5,822 bases of DNA from Pseudomonadota bacterium (GTDB lineage Bacteria > Desulfobacterota > Desulfovibrionia > Desulfovibrionales > Desulfovibrionaceae). The notes under the pieces are model-generated. The model was not told the DNA's origin, made no database searches, and saw only the letters and a list, made by a program, of their open reading frames with translations. Shown in pieces: positions 1-4,349 of the stretch. Position numbers and translations under genes: made by a program. Location: the NCBI GenBank assembly GCA_023435825.1, contig JAEZMB010000177.1, forward strand, positions 1-5,822, written 5' to 3'. Every line of letters begins with the position of its first letter. The first letter of the stretch is position 1.

Positions 1-634
1 CACAAAGTATATCTGCTTCTTGTTTGCGCGCAGAGACAGAAAAGCTGTAGGCTTTGTTACTTCCCTCAACGTCATGTCTGAATTGCTTACCATAACAACC
101 GCGCATCGTAGCAAATTGTGCTGTTCCCTTTATGTCGTATCCAACGAAAACGATGTTATGATGCTCTTTGGCTTCATAGATGAGTTTCCGGCGAATGCAT
201 TCATCTACGAGCGATTTGGAGAGACCTCTTTCTTTGCACAGATAGTTTGTGATGACATTGTTCGTGAAGTTGGCAGAGGGGAGAATAAAGGGCCTTTTCT
301 CTTTTGCTTTTGTCGGCGGATTGCCGGATGCAGCAGGAACTACATAAGATAAGCCACATAGCTTTTTCACAGCATCAACGAAAGTGTATCCCTGCACCTT
401 TATCAAATAGTCGAGGGCTGTCTTGCCTCCAAAGCCTTGGCTGTACCAATTCCATATACTTTCATTATCTTTTTTTAAAGTGATTTTTAAGCTGTCGTGC
501 GTTCGAGTGCAATACTCGTTACCGTGTATATGTACTAATTCGTTCGGTTCATAACGCTGTAGGTATGTCAAAAGATCGAGCTTCTTAGCTTCAGCTTTCT
601 GTTCCTCCGAAACAGGGTATCGATTCCTTTCCAT
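1..634 (-). CDS. DUF3991/TOPRIM domain protein, primase-like (partial; C-terminus beyond the left edge)
   Basis: An open frame of 211 codons runs from ATG at 634 to the window edge with no stop. The start is supported by AAGGAGG at 641-647, 6 nt upstream. Residues about 38-94 resemble the fold of a primase CHC2 zinc finger: a HDSLKI strand (46-51), WNWYSQGFGG (61-70), then ALDYLIKVQGYTFVDAVKKL (73-92). The cysteine ligands of true CHC2 fingers are mostly missing, which is also seen in this family. Residues about 115-198, from PFILP to KAYSF and including HHNIVFVGYD (158-167), match the DUF3991 domain as I know it. A TOPRIM domain is expected next, outside the window. Members are cytoplasmic, primase- or topoisomerase-like proteins common on clostridial conjugative elements; their exact reaction is not settled. 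The family call rests on recognised motifs. An intrinsic terminator ends about 10 nt upstream of the ribosome binding site, so transcription must read through it or start very close by. Confidence 0.85.
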   Translation of the reverse strand, partial: MERNRYPVSEEQKAEAKKLDLLTYLQRYEPNELVHIHGNEYCTRTHDSLKITLKKDNESIWNWYSQGFGGKTALDYLIKVQGYTFVDAVKKLCGLSYVVPAASGNPPTKAKEKRPFILPSANFTNNVITNYLCKERGLSKSLVDECIRRKLIYEAKEHHNIVFVGYDIKGTAQFATMRGCYGKQFRHDVEGSNKAYSFSVSARKQEADILC

Positions 635-657
635 GGTCGGCCTCCTTTTCCTAAAAT

Positions 658-682
658 AAAAGGCTTCACACGAAGCCTTTTT
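658..682 (-). terminator. Intrinsic terminator, probably bidirectional, directly before the TOPRIM gene
   Basis: A perfect 10-bp inverted repeat (AAAAGGCTTC at 658-667, GAAGCCTTTT at 672-681) encloses the 4-nt loop ACAC. On the minus strand the stem is followed by TTTTATTTTAG, on the plus strand by a short T run, so it could work both ways. It would end transcripts coming from the prepilin peptidase gene and from the hairpin-rich region. It lies only about 10 nt before the ribosome binding site of the TOPRIM gene, leaving no room for a promoter in between. Confidence 0.8.
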
Positions 683-721
683 ACAATCCGTACTTCTTTT
701 ACAGCGCATCACTCAGGGGTT

Positions 722-741
722 TTAGGGGGGTAACCCCCTAA
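722..741. repeat. Inverted repeat, G-run/C-run hairpin
   Basis: TTAGGGGG (722-729) pairs with CCCCCTAA (734-741) across the 4-nt loop GTAA: 8 bp, five of them G-C. A further GGGG run lies just to the left (716-719). It is the leftmost hairpin of the structured block. There is no T tract of terminator quality on either strand, so a simple terminator is unlikely. Confidence 0.7.
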
Positions 742-776
742 CAAGCGGAACTTTGTGTCACAAAGTTCCACGCTTG
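742..776. repeat. Long near-perfect hairpin, core of the structured region
   Basis: GGAACTTTGTG (747-757) and CACAAAGTTCC (759-769) are exact reverse complements around a single T at 758. After a 2-nt bulge (AC, 770-771) the stem resumes with CAAGC (742-746) pairing with GCTTG (772-776), giving 16 bp. The 23-bp near-palindrome could be read by a dimeric protein in double-stranded DNA or extrude as a hairpin in single-stranded DNA, as relaxase recognition repeats do. No T tract follows on either strand. Confidence 0.85.
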
Positions 777-803
777 CCAGTGCAAAACACAGGTTTGTGC
801 TGG
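777..803 (+). repeat. Imperfect hairpin that folds better on the plus strand
   Basis: CCAGTGCAAA (777-786) pairs with TTTGTGCTGG (794-803), giving 10 pairs of which two are G-T wobbles. On the complementary strand these would be A-C mismatches. The fold therefore favours the plus strand, as single-stranded DNA or RNA. It abuts the long hairpin on its left and the sequence AAGTGCACGC on its right, an arrangement reminiscent of a nick-site hairpin followed by its cleavage sequence. Confidence 0.55.
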
Positions 804-807
804 AAGT

Positions 808-822
808 GCACGCAAAGCGTGC
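808..822. repeat. Short perfect GC-rich hairpin
   Basis: GCACGC (808-813) and GCGTGC (817-822) pair perfectly around the loop AAA. AAAGCG (814-819) could alternatively pair with CGCTTT (829-834), so two competing folds are possible here. There is no T tract, so it is not a terminator. Confidence 0.65.
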
Positions 823-835
823 CGGCTGCGCTTTC

Positions 836-867
836 GCTTCCCTTTTTCGTTTCCCGAAAGGGGAAGC
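836..867. repeat. Inverted repeat, right-most hairpin of the structured region
   Basis: GCTTCCCTTTTT (836-847) pairs with GAAAGGGGAAGC (856-867): 12 pairs, two of them G-T wobbles on the plus strand, around an 8-nt loop. It lies 26 nt downstream of the prepilin peptidase stop codon. It might act as a weak terminator for that gene, but the minus strand has no clean T tract directly after the stem. Confidence 0.6.
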
Positions 868-893
868 ACATGCTGAAAAAAGGAAAATCTGTT

Positions 894-1301
894 TCACAAG
901 AGCCACCTTACGGCCATGTAACCACATCCGGCAATCCCCATCCATAGGCAAAATGGCGTACTGCTTCGCCGAGAGAAAACCATATACGATGACGCAAAAA
1001 AGCATGCGGTCAGGACTGATAGAAGCGATAGTATTGATAGTCCCGTGTATAGGAGCAAGCTACCCATCACCTTAATGTCAGCTGCACCGCAGGCGTCCGG
1101 CTGTTTGTACCATATAGCTATTAGGATTCCGGTAGGGATGAGCGAAAGCAAAACGTAAAAGTCGCGTGTATAAAACATATTAGCTACAGCAAGTAAGGCC
1201 ATACAAATAACCGTCCAATGTGGCACTTCTCTTCGCTGCACATCCTGGGCGGCTGCTATAATAAGAAATGCCGCGAAAGCGGCGTCGAAAATGTAATTCA
1301 T
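894..1301 (-). CDS. Short prepilin peptidase, A24 family (TadV/CpaA-like)
   Basis: A 135-residue integral membrane aspartic protease of the type that cleaves leader peptides of type IV or Tad pilins. The two catalytic motifs are visible: D20 in AAQDVQRREVPHW, the usual D-x-R-x-x-P motif, and D75 in CGAADIKVMG, the usual G-x-x-D-x-K. Hydrophobic stretches at about 3-18, 31-44, 49-64, 79-107 and 117-130 fit a multi-pass protein. The N-terminal methyltransferase part of PilD is absent, as in CpaA/TadV. A GTG at 1319 is possible upstream, but ATG at 1301 is chosen because AGGAG at 1307-1311 sits 5 nt before it. No pilin, ATPase or pilus platform gene is in the window, so its substrates must lie elsewhere on the element or chromosome. 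Upstream lies the terminator of the CAP lipoprotein gene, and no clear promoter is seen. Confidence 0.82.
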   Translation of the reverse strand: MNYIFDAAFAAFLIIAAAQDVQRREVPHWTVICMALLAVANMFYTRDFYVLLSLIPTGILIAIWYKQPDACGAADIKVMGSLLLYTGLSILSLLSVLTACFFASSYMVFSRRSSTPFCLWMGIAGCGYMAVRWLL

Positions 1302-1306
1302 AGTAT

Positions 1307-1311
1307 CTCCT
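1307..1311 (-). promoter_or_regulatory. Ribosome binding site that fixes the prepilin peptidase start
   Basis: AGGAG on the minus strand lies 5 nt before ATG at 1301. It falls inside the frame if the alternative GTG at 1319 were used, which argues for the ATG. Confidence 0.7.
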
Positions 1312-1334
1312 ATTTGCACATCATGCGGTAATAA

Positions 1335-1357
1335 AAAACCGCCTTGTGGCGGCTTTT
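1335..1357 (-). terminator. Intrinsic terminator of the CAP lipoprotein gene
   Basis: On the minus strand CCGCC, loop ACAA and GGCGG form a 5-bp GC stem (1339-1352), extended by AAAA/TTTT with one bulged G. It is followed by TTTTTTATTACC. It starts about 14 nt after the stop codon of the CAP gene and ends about 23 nt before the ribosome binding site of the prepilin peptidase gene. Confidence 0.75.
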
Positions 1358-1370
1358 ATGGGTTCAAGCT

Positions 1371-2072
1371 TTATGGTGTGACTGTGGGTGAAGGATTTGC
1401 ATACTCGGGGGCTTCGGTATGTCCTGTGGTGAAAAGCTGGACAGCGTAGGCGATACCATTGCTATAAACGACCGCAATTCCTGTTTTTGTATAGTTCTTG
1501 TACAAAATTGCTTCCCAATGGTCGGGCGAGTTTTTCCACGCCGTAAAGGCTCTGTTAGAATTAATCTTCACACCTAAATCGCTCTGCGAGTTAGCAGTAA
1601 CATTTTCACTTGCCCAATCCCAATTGGTAATTCCGATTTCATCAAGAACGGTTGAAAAGTTATCACCATTAAGTCGTGAATGTGCTTCGGAGCGAGGAAA
1701 GTTGGCAGCAATATGACCAGCACCGTATTTCGCATCAAGCTTTTGTCGGTATTCATCCGCGCGGATTGCCGCTGCTGCACATAGGGATGGACTCATTTCA
1801 AGTGGTTCAAGGTCGTATTCTACTCGGGCATCGTTTACCTTTTCAAGTACAAGCTCGGCGAAATCACCGTTCGTAAAAGCAGGGTCAACTGTCCTTTCGG
1901 GAATGGGTGTCGCGGTCGGCGTAGGTTTTACCGTTACTACAGGAGTGGGGTCTACAATAGCTACTGGTGTAGCAGAAGGCGTAACCGTGGGCACGAATGC
2001 ATCCGCTTGCTGACAGCCTGCAAGAAGGAGCAAAGTAAGCAATATTCCAAGTCCGAAAATCAACTTACGCAT
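1371..2072 (-). CDS. CAP (SCP-like) domain lipoprotein
   Basis: A 233-residue exported protein. Residues 1-19 form a lipoprotein signal peptide with lipobox LAG-C (C20), so it should be tethered to the outer face of the membrane. A Pro/Thr-rich linker (about 28-60, TPTATPIP type) leads to a CAP domain at about 69-216. Family landmarks are visible: a first helix ending in VNDARVEYDLEPL; H131 in AHSRLNGDNFSTVLDEIG, matching the usual S-H-x-R-x-D-G; E156 in WASENVTA; and H185 in KNSPDHWEAIL. The end, GIAVVYSNGIAYAVQLF, is the typical last strands. CAP proteins of bacteria are secreted, and their molecular activity is mostly unknown; lipid binding, peptidase and adhesion roles have been proposed. 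A short Pro/Thr tail ends the protein. It has its own strong promoter (2099-2128) just behind the tandem-HTH regulator gene, and a terminator follows it, so it looks monocistronic. Start: ATG at 2072 with GGGGAG 5 nt upstream and AAAGGTGG further out. Confidence 0.88.
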   Translation of the reverse strand: MRKLIFGLGILLTLLLLAGCQQADAFVPTVTPSATPVAIVDPTPVVTVKPTPTATPIPERTVDPAFTNGDFAELVLEKVNDARVEYDLEPLEMSPSLCAAAAIRADEYRQKLDAKYGAGHIAANFPRSEAHSRLNGDNFSTVLDEIGITNWDWASENVTANSQSDLGVKINSNRAFTAWKNSPDHWEAILYKNYTKTGIAVVYSNGIAYAVQLFTTGHTEAPEYANPSPTVTP

Positions 2073-2098
2073 CTTGGCTCCCCACCTTTCTATACCTA

Positions 2099-2128
2099 AT
2101 TATACCATAAGAACAGGGTAATTCGCAA
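2099..2128 (-). promoter_or_regulatory. Sigma-A-type promoter of the CAP lipoprotein gene
   Basis: On the minus strand TTGCGA (2123-2128) and TATAAT (2099-2104) are separated by 18 nt. The -10 box is a perfect match and is preceded by TGG, an extended -10 motif, which offsets the weaker -35 (4 of 6). The -10 lies 26 nt upstream of the ATG at 2072, placing the ribosome binding site just downstream of the expected start of transcription. This is the best promoter in the window. Confidence 0.8.
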
Positions 2129-2149
2129 GATAAACTTTAATTTATTTAC

Positions 2150-2175
2150 AATATAACTATGGGATGTGTTATATT
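2150..2175. repeat. AT-rich inverted repeat, candidate operator
   Basis: AATATAAC (2150-2157) and GTTATATT (2168-2175) are perfect 8-bp reverse complements with a 10-nt spacer, so the half-sites are centred 18 bp apart, less than two helical turns. The repeat begins 15 nt after the stop codon of the HTH regulator gene and lies about 22 nt upstream of the -35 of the CAP promoter. It has no GC stem and no T tract, so it is a poor terminator. An operator for the neighbouring XRE regulator is a reasonable inference. Confidence 0.45.
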
Positions 2176-2189
2176 TTCTTTTCAGCAGG

Positions 2190-2876
2190 TTATCGTTTCG
2201 GTTCTGTTAGGCCAAGAGAATTACGAGTATTCACCTGTTTCCGAAGGCTCACAACAAGCTCTGCTAATTCTTGATTTTTTGCTCTTAGCACCTGATTTTG
2301 CTCTCCTAGGCTTTCAACCTTTGCGGTCAGTCTTGCGACTTCTCCGTTAAGCCTCATGAGCTCCTGCGGAAGAAGCTGCACGGCTTTGACGGCTTCGATA
2401 ATCTGTACCATGCCTTTGCCAACAAACGTGTCAAACGCTAAATCTGTTCCGTCCATAGGCTTTCGGCCAAGAAGGTAATCTATGGATACGCCGAAGTAGT
2501 CTGCTATCTTCGGAAGCATATCGGCAGAAGGCAAGCTCCCTCGGTTCTTCCATGTACTAACCGTTGGACTTTTAGCCCCGATTGCTTTTGCAAACTTCGT
2601 TTGTGAAACACCTATATTGCTTAATAAATCGAATATCCTAGTATTAAGGCATGCACCGGTTGCCAAATCTGCTTCGTTCGAAAGCTCGCGGCCGAGCAGG
2701 TAATCAACAGATACATCGAAGTAATCTGCGACTTTCTGAAGTTTGTCGGCAGTCGGGACATTTTTACTCCATTTCCCAATTGTGCCGTTTCCGAATCCAA
2801 GCATTGAATCAAGCTTTGAGAGTGCGATTCCGCGCGCGTCAGCGAGTGTCTTTATTCGTTCCTTTATAGTATCCAT
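2190..2876 (-). CDS. Tandem XRE-family helix-turn-helix regulator with C-terminal coiled coil
   Basis: A 228-residue cytoplasmic DNA-binding protein. Two Cro/CI-type HTH domains lie in a row, at about 4-63 and 78-138. Each ends in nearly the same segment: LQKVADYFDVSVDYLLGRE at 46-64 and LPKIADYFGVSIDYLLGRK at 121-139. Even the following linkers resemble each other (NEADLAT, DGTDLAF), so the unit of about 75 residues arose by internal duplication. Residues about 168-215, rich in heptad Leu/Val with Glu/Lys/Gln, form a predicted coiled coil, so a dimer would present four HTH units. No metal-binding or protease domain is seen. Start: ATG at 2876 with GGAGG at 2881-2885 (4-nt spacing). It probably controls nearby genes such as the CAP gene and itself, but the target is inferred from position. 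The stop codon is followed by an inverted repeat and the CAP promoter. No clear promoter of its own is seen, and a stem-loop at 2896-2923 precedes its ribosome binding site. Confidence 0.88.
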   Translation of the reverse strand: MDTIKERIKTLADARGIALSKLDSMLGFGNGTIGKWSKNVPTADKLQKVADYFDVSVDYLLGRELSNEADLATGACLNTRIFDLLSNIGVSQTKFAKAIGAKSPTVSTWKNRGSLPSADMLPKIADYFGVSIDYLLGRKPMDGTDLAFDTFVGKGMVQIIEAVKAVQLLPQELMRLNGEVARLTAKVESLGEQNQVLRAKNQELAELVVSLRKQVNTRNSLGLTEPKR

Positions 2877-2895
2877 ACACCCTCCATTTACAATA

Positions 2896-2923
2896 GCAAA
2901 GGAGCGGATGCCCGCTCCCTTGC
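2896..2923 (-). terminator. Stem-loop between the CARDB gene and the HTH regulator gene, terminator-like
   Basis: GCAAAGGAGCGG (2896-2907) faces CCGCTCCCTTGC (2912-2923) around a 4-nt loop: 12 positions with one mismatch, which becomes a G-U wobble in RNA from the minus strand. If only the inner stem forms, it is followed by TTTGCTATTG, a poor T tract, so termination may be partial. It begins about 28 nt after the stop of the CARDB protein gene and ends 10 nt before the ribosome binding site of the regulator gene. Confidence 0.5.
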
Positions 2924-2951
2924 TTACATTTGCAGTTAGATCTTCAAGGGC

Positions 2952-4286
2952 TCAACCGCCCCATGCATTATTTGTTGAATCGTCCTCATACATACTTCCA
3001 TTGATGGCAATCGACACAGGCATGGATGCCGTGAGCTCGCCTCCGGGCGTAAACGCGCCGTAGGAAGTTACCATGCCAACATAGTTGACATCGGGGAACC
3101 AGATCGGCACAAACCAAACCTTAGAGCCGATTACCGATATAGGATTAACCGGCAATGACCACGATGCACCGGATTTAGCAAGCTGCACCCCCGTTTCATA
3201 ATGGGTTTCCGGGATGCGCATGACAACCGCCTGCGGCTGCATAATAACAGAGTTGTCAGGGCAGTTTGTGGTGATTACCGGCGTCACGGTAACGTCAAAG
3301 CCGTAACCGCTCTTGCTGTTCGTGGTAGATGGCGTGGCTGTGAGCGTGAGCCTTGCCCAATAGGTATTTCCGTTGGGGTCAGTCCACTCAACATAGTCGT
3401 TATTCTCTCCGGCAGGCGGGTCAATTAGCTGCACGGGGTCAGGTGTATCGTTCGGGTCGGCAGGATCAACGATTTCTTTTACCATCACGGATTCAGACAA
3501 AATGTTGTTGCCATAGTCTATTTCTTCAATAGACTTATCCGGATTGATGTTTGCCGATACCGTCACATTACCGACGCTACCGGGTGTCCACGTAAATACA
3601 GTGGAACCACTTGCGCCCGCGGGCACGGTGATAGCCTTGCTTTGTGACGCGCCTCCTACGCTGAACGCAAGCATTGTCGTTGCTGCCGTTTCACTGGAGT
3701 TGTGGTAGGTAACGAGTGACAGCATGGATAGGCCCACGCGCGCATAGATCGGCGTAATGCTCGTTACGCTAAGGTCGGTATCAAGGATTCTGCTAAACGA
3801 CGCTACAACCGTCCTATTACCGTTCACAGTAAACGTCAGCGAGGGCACTTTACCCTGTGAAACACCGTTTAAGGTAACATCAGCGATTTCATACCCCTCA
3901 TTGGCTGCAATGGTATAGGTGCGAGAGCGACCTTCGCGTACCGATGTTGAACCGGAGGGCGAGATTGTGCCTCCTGTACCGGCAGTTGCAGTTACGGTGT
4001 AGTAGGTGTAGGATGGCGGGTCTGTAGGTGCCGGTGCGGGAGGATTGGTCGGTCTTGGTGTACTGGAACCGCCTCCGGATGAGCCACCGGAAGAACCGCC
4101 ACCCGTGTTGCCACTATTGCCGCTGCTACCCGTACCCCCACCCTGATACATACCCGTGTTAACACCGGGACCACCGTTGCTCGGGCCCGCACTCGCGCTT
4201 AGCGGCCATGCGGCAAACACCATAGGCATAACCAACAGTGCAACCAACGCAAGAGCAAAGATCGACTTAGGTTTCATGATTCTCAT
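2952..4286 (-). CDS. Exported multidomain surface protein with bacterial repeat and CARDB domains
   Basis: About 444 residues. A signal peptide (KPKSIFALAL, then VALLVMPMVFAA, cleavage near SASAG) is followed by a Gly/Ser stalk and a Pro-rich stretch (to about residue 92). A domain at about 95-165 (YYTVTATAGTGGTISPSG up to TVVASFSR) matches the bacterial/InlB-like beta repeat family. A CARDB domain at about 171-271 (DLSVTSITP to SIEEIDYGNNILSESV) is an adhesion-type beta sandwich. A Pro/Asp linker then leads to about 150 C-terminal residues I do not recognise. There is no LPXTG, lipobox or C-terminal membrane segment, so it may be released, or held by partners. Start: ATG at 4304 is also in frame, but ATG at 4286 has AAAGGA 9 nt upstream and suits the predicted promoter, which leaves almost no leader for 4304. 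Likely an adhesin or mating-contact surface protein, by inference. Confidence 0.82.
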   Translation of the reverse strand: MRIMKPKSIFALALVALLVMPMVFAAWPLSASAGPSNGGPGVNTGMYQGGGTGSSGNSGNTGGGSSGGSSGGGSSTPRPTNPPAPAPTDPPSYTYYTVTATAGTGGTISPSGSTSVREGRSRTYTIAANEGYEIADVTLNGVSQGKVPSLTFTVNGNRTVVASFSRILDTDLSVTSITPIYARVGLSMLSLVTYHNSSETAATTMLAFSVGGASQSKAITVPAGASGSTVFTWTPGSVGNVTVSANINPDKSIEEIDYGNNILSESVMVKEIVDPADPNDTPDPVQLIDPPAGENNDYVEWTDPNGNTYWARLTLTATPSTTNSKSGYGFDVTVTPVITTNCPDNSVIMQPQAVVMRIPETHYETGVQLAKSGASWSLPVNPISVIGSKVWFVPIWFPDVNYVGMVTSYGAFTPGGELTASMPVSIAINGSMYEDDSTNNAWGG

Positions 4287-4295
4287 GTTTTTGTT

Positions 4296-4301
4296 TCCTT
4301 T
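4296..4301 (-). promoter_or_regulatory. Ribosome binding site that favours the internal start of the CARDB gene
   Basis: AAAGGA on the minus strand lies 9 nt before ATG at 4286. The alternative ATG at 4304 has only a weak AGGA 12 nt upstream, so translation more likely begins at 4286. Confidence 0.55.
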
Positions 4302-4319
4302 CATTGAATTTGTAATTCC

Positions 4320-4348
4320 TCTATATAATAAAACCGCCGAACCGTCAA
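4320..4348 (-). promoter_or_regulatory. Candidate promoter of the CARDB surface protein gene
   Basis: On the minus strand TTGACG (4343-4348; 5 of 6 to consensus) and TATAGA (4320-4325; 4 of 6) are separated by 17 nt. The -35 starts 2 nt after the stop codon of the upstream tyrosine-rich protein gene. Predicted initiation near 4313 gives a leader of about 27 nt to ATG 4286. Independent expression of the surface protein is therefore plausible, but the -10 is only moderate. Confidence 0.45.
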
Positions 4349-4349
4349 A

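Larger units (their letters stand above)
722..867. other. Hairpin-rich non-coding region, candidate origin of transfer (oriT)
   Basis: Five stem-loops follow one another with almost no gap: 722-741, 742-776, 777-803, 808-822 and 836-867. No convincing gene covers them: open frames through here have no ribosome binding site and a composition unlike the neighbours. The stretch lies between the prepilin peptidase stop (894) and the terminator before the TOPRIM gene. Dense inverted repeats beside a mobilisation- or replication-type gene are typical of oriT regions, where a relaxase binds a hairpin and nicks next to it. This role is an inference, since no relaxase gene is visible. Alternatives are a structured regulatory RNA, for example an antiterminator, or a single-strand replication origin. 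Confidence 0.45.

Noticed and set aside
20..352. Plus-strand reading frame of 110 codons
   Set aside because: It lies wholly inside the minus-strand DUF3991/TOPRIM gene, which has a clear ribosome binding site and recognised motifs; this frame has neither.
683..721. Promoter for the DUF3991/TOPRIM gene in the gap between terminator and hairpins
   Set aside because: No pair of -35 and -10 boxes with acceptable spacing was found on the minus strand, and the terminator at 658-682 would stop such a transcript.
722..867. CRISPR array or tandem repeat array
   Set aside because: The hairpins differ in sequence and are not spaced copies of one repeat.
709..1005. Minus-strand reading frame of 98 codons across the hairpin region
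   Set aside because: It overlaps the prepilin peptidase gene in another frame, has no ribosome binding site, and its second half is only the translation of inverted repeats.
753..1075. Two overlapping plus-strand reading frames
   Set aside because: They run through the hairpins and antisense to the prepilin peptidase gene, with no start signal and no protein-like features.
3992..4192. Minus-strand reading frame rich in Arg and Val
   Set aside because: An alternative frame of the Gly/Ser- and Pro-rich codons of the CARDB surface protein, not an independent gene.
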